Of a stretch of 64,000 nt of DNA, positions 11,086 through 21,947 are shown piece after piece. The stretch is from Congeria kusceri (lineage: Eukaryota; Mollusca; Bivalvia; Myida; Dreissenidae). The stretch spans positions 14,909,159 through 14,973,158 of the forward strand of contig CM051029.1 in assembly GCA_027627225.1 (NCBI GenBank). Reading direction: 5' to 3'. A program made the position numbers and the translations under genes. Position 1 is the stretch's first letter. Each line of letters starts with the position of its first letter. The notes under the pieces are model-generated. The model had not been told where the DNA came from. It searched no databases and saw nothing but the letters and a program-made list of their open reading frames with translations.

Positions 11086-13326
11086 ATGTTGCTGAATGAG
11101 GAGCAAAAGCTGGCCGTTCAGCGGGCATTGGAAAGACATAACATATTAGTCCATGGACCGCTGGAACAGGCAAATCATTCGTTATTAAATATATAATTGA
11201 AAATATCAAAAAGACCCCCAAAACGATCTATATCACTGCCACTACGGGTATTGCATGTACAACATACGAAGAGGCAATGACCATACATAAGTGGTCCGGT
11301 TTTGGTGACTGTCGTGATAGCCAGTCGGAAACCGCAGAGGTTATCAAACACAACACACATTACATTGAAGTTAAGAAACGGATTTTAGAAAAGGATGTCC
11401 TAGTCATCGAGAAATGCTCAATGATCAGCAAGAAATTATTTGAAAGTCTTGATTCAATATGCAAAGTAAAGAACTCTCATTTGCCATTTGGAGGTATTCA
11501 AATTTTGTTGGCAGGTGATTTCCGTCAACTACTCCCTGTATCCAACCCTCTCTACAGTGACAGTGGTGATTTTTGTTTTTTAAGCTCATTATTTGACGAA
11601 GTTATTGCACACAGGGTGGAGCTTGGACAAGTTGTAAGACAAAGTGAAGTTAGACTTATTAATGCAATTTTAGAATGTTCCATGGGCAATCCAAGCAGTA
11701 AAGCCTCGGAATTTATTGAAAACCTTGCCCGCCAGTTGCCAAACCCAGATTCCTCTACTAAACATTTCTCTACAAATGAACTTGTAGATGAGTACAACCG
11801 AACTAAAATTATTCATTTTCCAGGTCAGTTGTATTAATTTATATCAATGGTAAAAAAAATTATTTAAAAAATGATCATTCCCAAGTATTTATGGTTGAAG
11901 ATTGGAACTCCAGTGATATTGATGAGGAATCTCAGTGATAAACGTGTAAATGGACTGAAAGGTGAGGTGGCAGCAATTACGGATGATGGACCCATAATTT
12001 GGGGAGAAATCTGTTCCTGTTCCAAGAATGAAATTTTCAGGTTTGTTTAATTAAAAAAATGGCTTGTAATAAATTTTACCTGTAGGTGCATAACATATTA
12101 AATAGATAATAAATAAATGTTATACAATGCTTTTAAATAATACTGCAAATTTAGTTACACAAACAGAGTATTCATATTTGCCTGTCTTTATGTATGTTAA
12201 ACAGTTGTACAGTACTGCTTTAACACAAAATAACATATACATATTATCAAAACACAAGTCTCCTTCAGTGATGGTCTTAAATAATGACGTTACATTTCAA
12301 TAATTCATTGCTAGAATTAAATGTGCATTTAATATCTCAGTCTTCAGTCCTTCCAAGAACCAGGATGTTGCAGTTCGGGAGACATACCCGCTGAAGCATA
12401 CCCGCATTTGCCATTAGTATTCACAAGTCGCAAGGAATGACGCTTGACAGGTGAAAGTCATTTTTTTAGTTATATAATTACACATATGTGCTTTTAGACG
12501 ATGTATGTCTGGGCCTGTATTTTAGAAACATCTTAATTGAAAACTTATAATTAGCCTTCAAATTGTCATTTTTCTTTAGCAGTTTGTTCCACGAATACAT
12601 TAAGTTCTGCTTAGTGTTAGCTGATTTTCAACTTATTATTTTTAGCTAATTTTAATTAAAAGAAATTGTATTCACTGTTTATATGTAGTTTTTTAAAATA
12701 TTGTTTAACAGAAATTCAAACTGAAGTGAAAATATCTTAAGATAAACTTAAGATGCTTCTGAAATTATGTTATATTACAGTAATGTAACTAATAATTTGT
12801 GTGGTTCATCTACTGGGATTTCACAAAGCATCTTAAGTAATTTCTCAAATATTTTAACATAAGTGCCAAGTTTTGATTCACTGTATATGTTTTATTAATA
12901 AGCACATTGGCAAGCTGGTAATATTTGTAAGAACATATTTAAATAAAGATGCCATTTCAACATGTTATTTTTATTTAGTGCTCAACTGTGTTCATATGGA
13001 ATTACACAGTTATGGAAAATTGTTAATTTAAGGATAAAATGTATCTTAAGATGCTCTGTGAATACCACCCCTATGCATAAAATACATGTAATTTTGTGTT
13101 TAATATAAATTTGTATAGGTCAATGTTTATAATTGCACTGCATTTACAAATATAATTTTAACACATTATTTTCACTACAAAAACTAAATTACATCTTTCT
13201 TTATTCCACAGTGTTCAAATCAACTGTAAAGGCATATTTAAGCCGGGACAACTTATAGTAGCACTGGGAAGAGCGTGTACCACAGATGGACTTCGTTCCC
13301 AGTGTTTGTTTAAAGCAACCTTCTGA
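11086..13326 (+). pseudogene. Pif1-like DNA helicase, multi-exon, decayed
   Basis: This is a superfamily 1B 5'-3' DNA helicase of the Pif1/RRM3 type. An ATG at 11086 opens MLLNEEQKLAVQRALERH and reaches HGP. The Walker A continuation AGTGKSFVIK is then read one frame over (from 11160), so one base is missing inside the P-loop. Later pieces are ITATTGIA (motif Ia) and LLAGDFRQLLPV (motif III). Around 11886-12040 there is TPVILMRNLSDKRVNGLKGE, and at 12400-12450 AFAISIHKSQGMTLDR (motif V/VI). The last exon, 13212-13326, has FKPGQLIVALGRACTTDGL and ends at TGA. The expected Walker B 'IDE' reads VIEKCSMI, a second lesion, and another frame break lies near 12400. At least four exons are separated by GT..AG introns. 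It converges on the transposase and probably belongs to the same TE. It is non-functional as read. Confidence 0.8.
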
Positions 13327-13530
13327 AATTCAAGATTTCATTCAGCGTGAAGATTCTAGGGTGATATTTATGACAGAGCACAGCTGTTGCAGGAACACTT
13401 CTGGGTACATGTATATACATTTACTAACTTTTTTTAACTAAAACTTTATATATAAACAAAACATTTTACTATGGCTGTTATGATTAATTATTACACTATT
13501 TATAATTTTTAAAACAACACTTACCATCAT

Positions 13531-15365
13531 CTACATTCGAATGACTTTGAGTTTTTCATCCGATCCAATCGCTATTGTTGATGTTCTCGTCTTCTTTGGT
13601 TCGCTAGTCATTGTGCAGTTGTAGGGCATAGCTGCAGAACGATTTTTTCCTGCGTTGACCCTTTGGGATATAGTAGTTTGGCCTAGCAAAATGCTATTCC
13701 ACGCTCTTTTTGTACTGGAGAGCATTTGGGTTTGTATTTGAGCCGTTGTATGTAGACCTCTGTTGGTTCAACAGGTTTCCGACTGCATCAGAGTTCACTA
13801 GGCCAGGAGTGATACGAACTATTGACTCTGCTGATCTCAGCATCTGGCACAGTTCCACAGATCCGATGGCACAAGACTGAATGTCCTCATGACATTGGAT
13901 GGACTTAATTTTTGTTTGCCCTGATGTTTTTGGGAACGGATTCACATATCATGGCATGGGTTTCCCAGTCCTTAAACCACTTTGCAACGACCTTGAGCTC
14001 TGTCAACCTATAGTCATCAGTTGATGTTATCGGTTTCATGTCCATGAATATAGTTTTCATTGTGGATGTTTGTTTCAGTAACTCGATGGCACCGCTGAGG
14101 ATGTACCCCTTTTCGCCTAAGTACTGCTGATATTGGCTCATAAGATGTAACATTTCAGCATTTAGTATATCTTCAGCCAGGTGATTTCTCATTTTTGATT
14201 GGTTGGGCAGGAACAGATGCTCGATCGTTAGTCTCCTGTGAAGCTGCAGGGCATTGCATCGGTCCCACTGATAGCAGTCAACAAACATTTGCCACTGCAC
14301 TGTGTGTCCGTTACTTAAATTAAAGTTATATTACATTTGTTGGAAATTGCACTTTTTAAGATGTTGTTTCTGATTTTCTTAATGACTTGTGAAAAATCCA
14401 TTAGAAACGCTTTATCATTAAACGTGCAAGGACTTACAGATTTAAAAGTGGTATTTTGAGTTCCAATATTTAGTTTCATGAATGTTCTATTGGACTGTGC
14501 ACCATCCATGCATGTGTAGACAGGTTTAAATCCAAACATTTTCAGGTTGTCAGCAGCTTCCCAGAATAATGGGTACATTTCTTACAGAAAATAGGCGATG
14601 GGAAATCTTAAGCAAGTAGTATCTGCAACTCATGAGTTCCAAGGACCTTTTCGTGGCTGCATTTTCTAAGTATGTGTGACGTAGTACCCTCGTCCCCTAT
14701 GTCCATCAGACCAGTCATTTCAACCACATCACCGGATTTGCATATTTGAATGTCAGCTTGAATATTCATTTCGTCAATAATTAAACCACCAATATAACCT
14801 TCATGGGTACTTTTTGTCGTCGTGCTTCTTTGAACATCGAATGAAAAATATTGTCATCAAACCCTACGTTTTGTTTCACTTTTGTTTTATACTTCATTAA
14901 AACACTTCTTGATCGTAATACCAAGTACCTGGATCCTCTAACTGCTTCGTAAGACTGTGGGCTTCTGCAATACCGCTGCAAACATAATGACATTATGCTT
15001 TGAGACCACCTTCTGCGTTTTGGATCTCTTGCTACGTTTTGGGCTTGGCTTAATAGAAGTTCTATCATTTCATCGGGCGCTTCAGGGAACAGATTAATTA
15101 TATCATCCCTGTTTACAGGTTTCTTGTTATCACTACTGGTACTCTCAACTTCAGGCACTTTATCTTTGGACATGTTCTCGATGTGTTCTTTCTGCTCAAT
15201 TTTTCTGCTTGATTCTGAGTGGAATGTCATTTTCAAACATTTCTTACAAGTTCCTGAAATAGAGTTCATGACAACAAGTCTGTTGCATACTACTGAGTGT
15301 ATCAGTCTTCTCGTATTTTCATTACCATCAAATGTCCACTTACAGAGTGTATGATACCGATTCAT
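13531..15365 (-). pseudogene. P-element/THAP9-like transposase, fragmented
   Basis: This is a DNA-transposon transposase with an RNase H-like core, in several minus-strand frames. From the 5' side (15365) there is an N-terminal region with SLCLQRYCRSPQSYEAVRGS. Around 14770-14740 LIIDEMNIQADIQI holds the likely first catalytic Asp. Around 14580-14500 LYPLFWEAADNL-type sequence leads into YTCMDGAQSNRTF, the likely second Asp, followed by MDFSQVIKKIRNN. RLTIEHLFLPNQSKMRNHLA (14300-13905) fits the GTP-binding-like insertion of P-element transposases. The C-terminal part has VNSDAVGNLLNQQRSTYNG and NTNPNALQYK. Adjacent blocks are joined only by frame changes or stops, for example near 14620. No THAP zinc finger is evident. 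Family assignment is by recalled motif pattern, not a search. Confidence 0.75.
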
Positions 15366-15718
15366 TATTACGGATCTAGATACTTCAACACCTTATTTAT
15401 CATAACTTAAACACTATAGATTAAGTTAAATGTTGCATATTGTTATTTACAGTATTTGTGTTCACCTTATGGTTTTATATTATTTCATTTTTTTATTTTG
15501 GTATTTTATTCATAGCACATGAACTAGTAACAAGACCAATAAATATTTGGAAAAGTATGAAGTAATAATTGTATCTGTTTAAATATTTATTTAAATAGTT
15601 TCAAACTAATGAATTAACTTTTAAACTAGCATGTCTTTAAAGAGCTTGTTTTTAGCCTTGACTGTTAAGATGTCTTCAGTTTGAAAATAAAATAAAAACT
15701 TTTTTAAAATTATAATGT

Positions 15719-15805
15719 AACACTCTATTTTGTGAAATTAGAATAAGACATTAAACGTTTATTATATGTTTGATGTCTTATTCTAACTTCACATAAAACA
15801 GTGTT
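15719..15805. repeat. 33-bp inverted repeat (hairpin) between divergent TE genes
   Basis: The arms 15719-15751 and 15773-15805 are inverted repeats matching at 29 of 33 positions, around a 21-base loop. The hairpin lies in the ~1 kb gap between the minus-strand transposase and the plus-strand ORF. It could be a small fold-back element or part of a shared promoter region; nothing distinguishes these. Confidence 0.7.
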
Positions 15806-16415
15806 ATGTATATTTTTTTGTCGATTGCTGTTAAAAAGTGATTTAATAAATAAAAATGTTTCCGTAAAACAAAACATAATAATGTCATGTTTAATAATAA
15901 TAAACAAGATAATGTTGACCTTAGTGATAAGCTGCAATTTAAATCAAAATAATATATTTGTGCAATGTCAATTTATAAAATAATTAATAAGGCATACACA
16001 AATGTTATTGGTTTCTTCTTACTCGACCCCCCTCCCCTGATTTTTTCAGTTGACCCTAAAATACTTTTTGTCTATTAACTTTCTTTGGCTTTCGGTAAAA
16101 AGGGTAGTTTTCATTAATTTTATCAGTTTCTTGCCAAAAATGTCGTTTTCTATGAACTTATTTATAGCTAAGGTACAGCAGTTCCTTTGATAAGAGGCGT
16201 TTAAACATTTTACATGCAGCCCAATACACCTAAACTGTGTGGTGAATATGCCGCGAAGAAAAAAAAAATTAAAGTAAATATTAATTCACCGCCTAATTTT
16301 TTTTTAAATGTAAGCGGAAACCAACAATTTCTTGTTTGGCTTAAATAGATCTGCGACTTATGTGCCCATATTTTACAGTGAGTTTTAATAACTAACAACA
16401 TGTCACGTGTTTCAG
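15806..16415. other. non-coding gap between divergent TE ORFs
   Basis: AT-rich sequence with no supported exon. It would contain the 5' flanks of both the minus-strand transposase and the plus-strand ORF. Confidence 0.3.
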
Positions 16416-17487
16416 AACTAGGCAAGATACGACTGAGTTAGCAAAGGTTACAATTGAGGACATGCTTACATCTGAGGCTGATATTGACATGGCTGAAAAT
16501 GAAGGTATTTCTGAAGACATTGATGAGGAATTTGACAATATCATCAGAGGTATCGATGAACTTCAAGATAATACATCAACTTGCCCGCATATTTAGATCT
16601 CGATGCAATTTTACAGAATATAAAATGTGAACATGTTGTAACAACAATGCATTACATTACCAACACAATTTTAAGTGAAATTGACCGGGTGAAATTAGTA
16701 CGCTTTGTGAAAATTGTGTACTCCAAAATAATTTCATTCAAGCAAAGTCTCAATATTGACCCAAGTAATGTGGCACCTGTTTCAGCACAAAAACTAACGT
16801 AATTTTACTCATAGGTGGACATTTATCAAACAAGTGCAGAGTACAGAATGAGCTGTATGTCATTTTTTGACAATCAGATGTTAACAGAGGAACACTTACA
16901 CATTTGTTTTAATCTTGCAAATGCAGTGCAAACATTCATACTTGAAAAACAAGCTGAATTGATCCCTGTTTCCAGCACAAAATTACTAATTACTAATGCA
17001 GCACAAGCAAGAGTACTTTATGTGGGGGGTTACTGCGTTGCTAAGGTACACTTTAAGTATATAGAAAAGAAAAGAAGCACTATGTACCAAACTTAGAAAG
17101 CTGACATGTCTCAAGAAGCGGTCGTATGTGTTAATATTCTTGACAGTTTGAGAGTAGAGGAGCCGTACACCAACATGCAGGAAACTGTGTTGGATATTTG
17201 TAGACGACAAAATAAAATCAGGTCTCTTACCAATATACCATATTCACTATTTCTTTTATTTTGTTCCCTCACTGAACACTCCTTAGAATTGTTGGTTGAG
17301 GAAAATCTAAATTAACATGGTGAAAATATGTTTGAATATACAAGGAACACAATAGTGGAAAATAAAGATTTATATGATCAGTTTTATATGATTGCTTAAG
17401 AGAGTTCTCAAAAGACAGTTGACATTTTTAATAATACCATAGACACTGAGGGTTTTGACAAACATATTCAAATTATTTACAAAAAAA
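16416..17487 (+). pseudogene. third TE protein, unassigned family, frameshifted
   Basis: The coding character is plain but the function is not recognised. After an acceptor at 16414-16415 an acidic segment runs to a stop near 16595 (IEDMLTSEADIDMAENEG, SEDIDEEFDNIIRG). A shifted frame then gives LDLDAILQNIKCEHVVTTMH and a second block from about 16815: CMSFFDNQMLTEEHLHICF, then ARVLYVGGYCVAKVHFKYIE. A third block, 17106-17315, has DICRRQNKIRSLTNIPYSLF and continues as a leaky frame to about 17487. There the satellite array begins in mid-protein. The 'YVGGYCVAK' motif resembles unannotated mollusc proteins I associate with P-like transposons. It lies head-to-head with the transposase, suggesting a second protein of the same element. 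Confidence 0.55.
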
Positions 17488-17488
17488 T

Positions 17489-18823
17489 GATCATTCATCC
17501 CTGGCTCGATATTCGGTATGTTTTGAATACCGTATGCCGAGCTGGGTATTGGAGGCTGGCTAGATGTTCGCCATAATGTATTTCGCGAATACCCAATACC
17601 CAGCTAGGTATTCATCCCTGGCTGTGTATTCGGTATGTTTTGAATACCGCGCTTGGTATTTGAGGCTGGCTAGATATTCGACAATATTATTTCTTGAATA
17701 TCCAATACCCAGCTAAGTATTCGTCCCTGGCTCGATATTCGGTACATTTGGAATTCACAATACCTAGCTGGGTATTAGAGTCTGTCTGGATGTAGGCTAT
17801 CATGAATTTTTGCGAATACCCAATACCCAGTTGGGTATTAAACCCTCCATATTCGGTAAGTTTTGAATACACAATGCCGAGCAGGGTATTGTATTCTGTC
17901 TAGATGTACTGTATCGTGAATTTTCTCGAATACCCAATTCAGGTATTCATCCCTGGCTCGATATTCGGTATGTTTTGAATAACGAATGCCGAGCTGGGTA
18001 TTGGAGGCTGGCTAGATGTTCGCCATCATGTATTTCGCGAATACTCAATACCCAGCTAGGTATTCATCTCTGGCTCGATATTCGTATGTTTTGAATACCG
18101 AATACCGCGCTGGGTATTTGAGGCTGGCTAGATATTGGCCATCATGTATTTCACGGATATTAAATACCCAGCTAGGTATTCATCCCGGCTCGATATTCAG
18201 TATATTTTGATTGCCCAATACCGAGATGGGTATTGGAAGCTGGCGAAATATATATTTCGCGAATACCCAATACCCACCTAGGTATTCATCCCTCGCTCGA
18301 TATCCGGTGTGTTTTAAATACACAATGCCGAAGTGAGTATTGCAGTCTGTCTGGATGTAGGCTATCGCGAATGTTCTCGAATACCCAATACCCAGCTAGG
18401 TATTTATCCCTGGCTCTATATTTGGTATGTTTTGAATACACAATAACGAGCTGCATATTGGAGTCTGTAGGGTCATGAATCTTCACGAATACTCAATACC
18501 CAGCCAGGTATTCATCCCTAACTACATATTTGATATATTGTGAATACCGAATACAGAGCTGGTTATTTGAGGCTGTCTAGATATTCGCCATCATGCATTT
18601 CGCGAATACCCAATACTCAGCTAGGTATTCATCCCTGGCTCGATTTTCGGTATATGTTGAATACCCAAAACCGAGCTGGGTATTTGAGGCTGGCTAGATA
18701 TTCGCCATCATGTATTTCGCGATTACCCAATACCCAGCTGGGTATTCAGCCATTGCTCGATATTCGGTATATTTTGAATACCCAATACCGAGCTGGGTAT
18801 TGTAGGCTGGCAAGATATTGAAT
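17489..18823 (-). repeat. ~117-120 bp satellite array, inverted relative to 5130-7165
   Basis: About 11 units of the same satellite, here as the reverse complement (attcatccctggctcgatat..). The inner edge at 17489 starts at the same unit phase at which the left array ends, and the outer edges also correspond. Frames containing IPNTQLGIHPWLDIR-type peptides are repeat translations, not genes. Confidence 0.9.
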
Positions 18824-19427
18824 ACCCAATACCCAATATCCATTACCTAACCAACTTCATGGACCTCATTGAGTTAACCCCTGAGCTATATTTCGAACAT
18901 AAACAAATATGCCGTGGGAAAATGGATTATACCATTAGTTTATAGTTGGAACTTGGTTTTTACTTTGTTATGACCCTGCTTGAATTTATGATAGTTATTT
19001 GCATATATTTTCTGTATTGTTGCGAGATAATGTTTGTAATTGAAAGATATATAGTGTTTCATCTGAATCTTTGTATTAGTAAATTTATTTATCTTACTTG
19101 ATGATTTACCCTTGTGGAAAATTGTTTACTCCTAAATGGTATACATGCATGTTTGTATGGATTCAGTTGTTAACTTTGTTGTGTGTATTTACAGATGTTT
19201 TCATGTCTAAGACATGGCAGGATGTTACACAATCAAATGCTTGTGCCCCAGAACTGCTTTCACCATCCGGACTGAAAAGTAAGCATTCGATAGATTTGTA
19301 AGTGGTGTGTTGATTGTTAATTTGATTGTTTACCTGCAAGCGTTGTAACTGTGGCTCTGTACTTTGCAAAAATTTAAAAATAATCGATGCTAACTGCAGC
19401 AAATCTAAGTTAAATAACATTGTTTAT
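18824..19427. other. non-coding stretch with one possible exon
   Basis: A segment at about 19195-19280 lies between tttacag and a gtaagc-like donor and reads DVFMSKTWQDVTQSNACAPE in an open frame. It may be a 5' exon of the tyrosine recombinase downstream, but the link is not demonstrable. The rest shows nothing. Confidence 0.25.
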
Positions 19428-20234
19428 GCTATCAGTTGGGCCCATACGATGTCACTATCAGTTGGGTGCATACGATGTCGCTATCAGTTGGGCTCATACG
19501 ATGTCGCTGTCAGTTGGGCCCATACAATGTCGCTATCAGTTGGGCCCATTCGATGTCGCTATCTGTTGGGCCCGTACGATGTCGCTATCAGTTGGGCTCA
19601 TACGATGTCGCTATCCGTTGGGCTCATACGATGTCGCTATCAGTTGGGCTCATACAATGTCGTTCTCAGTTGGGCTCATACGATGTCGCTATCAGTTGGG
19701 CTCATACGATGTCGCTATCAGTTGGGCTCATACGATGTCGCTATCAGTTGGGTTCATACGATGTCGCTATCAGTTGGGCTCATACGATGTCGCTATCAGT
19801 TGGGCCCATACGATGTCGCTATCAGTTGGGCTCATACGATGTCGCTATCAGTTGGGCTCATACGATGTCGCTATCAGTTGGGTTCATACGATGTCGCTAT
19901 CAGTTGGGCTCATACGATGTCGCTATCAGTTGGGCCCATACGATGTCGCTATCAGTTGGGCTCATACGATGTCGCTATCAGTTGGGCCCATACGATGTCG
20001 CTATCAGTTGGGCTCATACGATGTCGCTATCAGTTGGGCTCATACGATGCCGCTATCAGTTGGGCCCATACAATGTCGCTATCAAATGGGCTCATGCGAT
20101 GTCGCTATCAGTTGGGCTCATACGATATCGCTATCAGTTGGGCCCATCCGATGTCGCTATCAGTTGGGCCCATACGATGTCGCTATTAGTTGGACTCATA
20201 CGATGTCGCTATCAGTTGGGCTCATACGATGTCG
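19428..20234 (+). repeat. 26-bp minisatellite, about 31 copies
   Basis: An 807-bp array of the unit atacgatgtcgctatcagttgggctc, with few substitutions (mainly ctc/ccc) and a strictly kept period. Because 26 is not a multiple of three, three units give a 26-residue peptide period. All three forward frames are open with the same periodic peptide (MSLSVGLIRCRYQLG-type), so the long frames are not evidence of a gene. Low divergence implies recent expansion or homogenisation. Confidence 0.95.
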
Positions 20235-20239
20235 AATGT

Positions 20240-20825
20240 TACTAATCCTTGTGATAATAAGTGGTTACAATTATGTTTAAATTGTTGTATTAGATCCGTT
20301 TTCAAACCTGTTAAAAATAAAGATCCCATTACTTCTGACATTATTAAACTATTTGTAAAGAGGTATGCTTCTGAAGGCAGTTCTCTGGCTGATTTTGAGA
20401 ATAACTTGTTTGTTTGTTTTGTCGTTAAGGAGGTCAAATAGCAAAATTTTTGACACATTGTGATATTTTTCTCGAAAAATCAAAAACAGACGTTTTGAGG
20501 GAAGGAAATCATGTAGTTTTTGCCAGGTCAGGTAATGATAGTTGCTCGCTTGGCTCATTTGAGCGTTATTTGGATATGGCTAAAATTGAGCTATCTTCTA
20601 CTGAATTTTTATTCAGACCTGTTCAATATTGTAAATCGAGTAAAAAATACGTACTTAGATCAGACACTAGTAAATCGCTTGCATATTCCAGTGTTAGAGA
20701 TATATAACATAAATTGTTAGAATAGGGACTAGATGCTGCTAATTTAGTTAAACATTCATTTCGGTCAGGTGCTGCAACCATATGTGCAAATAACCATACC
20801 GTGAAACAGAGATTTAATTTGCTAT
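20240..20825 (+). pseudogene. tyrosine recombinase (Crypton/DIRS-like), broken
   Basis: Fragments of a phage-integrase-fold recombinase. TNPCDNKWLQL leads into FKPVKNKDPITSDIIKLFV (N-terminal core-binding part). In another frame there follow IFLEKSKTDVLREGNHVVFA and SFERYLDMAKIE. Near 20760 HSFRSGAATICANNH matches the catalytic H-x-x-R box. The join near 20441-20450 is a frame break, a stop precedes the last block, and the C-terminal Tyr region is not identifiable. Such recombinases are carried by Crypton DNA transposons and DIRS retroelements; no reverse transcriptase is present beside it. It directly abuts the 26-bp minisatellite. Confidence 0.65.
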
Positions 20826-21042
20826 AAATTTTTTGTTATATATACTGGACTTTCGAGTTTGAGCATTATAATCATTGCATCGATACTTGCTTGATTTAAG
20901 TAATACATTTCACGGTTTTATGGATGGAATGTCCAGTGAAATTTGGCGGTTATACTATTATGTGTTATGATGTGTCAAATTCTGTGCTAGAAAATTGATG
21001 GAATGCCTAATTTGTGTTTTGTAATTTACCAATTAGGCAAAT

Positions 21043-21215
21043 TTTTGTGTTTGGTGGAATGCTAAGTTTTTGTGTTCTGCATTGGCGGAATGCCAAGTTA
21101 TGTGCTCTGCAATTGGCGGAATGCCAAGTTACATTCTCTGCAATTGGTGGAAAGCCAAGTTATGTGCTCTGCAATGGGTGGAATGCCAAGTTATGTGCTC
21201 TGCAATTGGCAGAAG
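21043..21215 (+). repeat. 30-31 bp minisatellite, about six copies
   Basis: Tandem units of gtgctctgcaattggcgg-aatgccaagttat with substitutions. Both overlapping open frames through it are repeat translations. It lies just downstream of the recombinase remnant. Confidence 0.8.
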
Positions 21216-21947
21216 TTCCACCCGATGTGCTAAGCGATACATGGTGCCTAGTGTTGATTAGACGTGCAGATGTCCACGATGAGTAATTGGTAGTGATTTC
21301 CATCTTTCGGAACGGAACGAACTGATACTGGCTAAGTATAATTTTAAATTTTTTGTTTTTACATATTTCTTTATGTGTGTTACTCTAATTGCTGCAAATA
21401 ACAGACCTTATACCTCTTTGCTTTGTTGTTTCTTTTTGTCGGTGAAACAATTTTGATTATGGAATAATATATTTCTATATCTTCTTCTATATGTAGGGCA
21501 TTTAAATTTTGTAAATAATAATCTGAACGTAATGTCATTGATGCAGAATAAGTACTTTTTACCAATGAATTATTTTTTTGAAGTTAACGTAACATGGTAT
21601 TTTTTCAAACTATCTGACATTATAAAAGAAAAACCGCCGTGATTACAGAGATAACACAGCTTCATCTGGCATGCATTTTTCCTCACTTTTTTCTGAATTT
21701 AGTATGTTTAGTTTTGAGTTTGACTATACAACATCAAAATGTCCGCTTTTGAAATACTGTTAAAAAACTAAAGTGACCTGTTATAAAATGTGATAAGAAT
21801 ATCTGAATATTAAATGTATTAAAAATTTATATCAAATCAATGGGAGAATAATGTCCCAAACAACGACATAACCAAAAATAATAACGGAAACATATTACAA
21901 ACTGGAACAACATGAATTGGTCTATAACATGTTTTATAATTCAATAG
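21216..21947. other. non-coding stretch upstream of gene B TM exon
   Basis: No Ig or FN3 exon is visible upstream of the gene B transmembrane exon. The ectodomain expected from paralogues is absent, probably displaced by the TE block. Confidence 0.4.

Larger units (their letters stand above)
5130..18823. mobile_element. candidate large composite element bounded by inverted satellite arrays
   Basis: The two oppositely oriented satellite arrays enclose the Pif1-like helicase, the P-like transposase, the third ORF and a dispersed repeat. Inner and outer array boundaries mirror each other in repeat phase, as expected of terminal inverted structures of one 13.7-kb unit. No target-site duplication is obvious, and the right array cuts into the third ORF. 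Two independent satellite insertions around an older TE remain possible. Confidence 0.35.

Noticed and set aside
19326..20280. Three overlapping ~270-290 codon plus-strand frames as protein genes
   Set aside because: They are translations of a 26-bp minisatellite in all three frames; no start context, splice signal or known domain supports one frame over the others.
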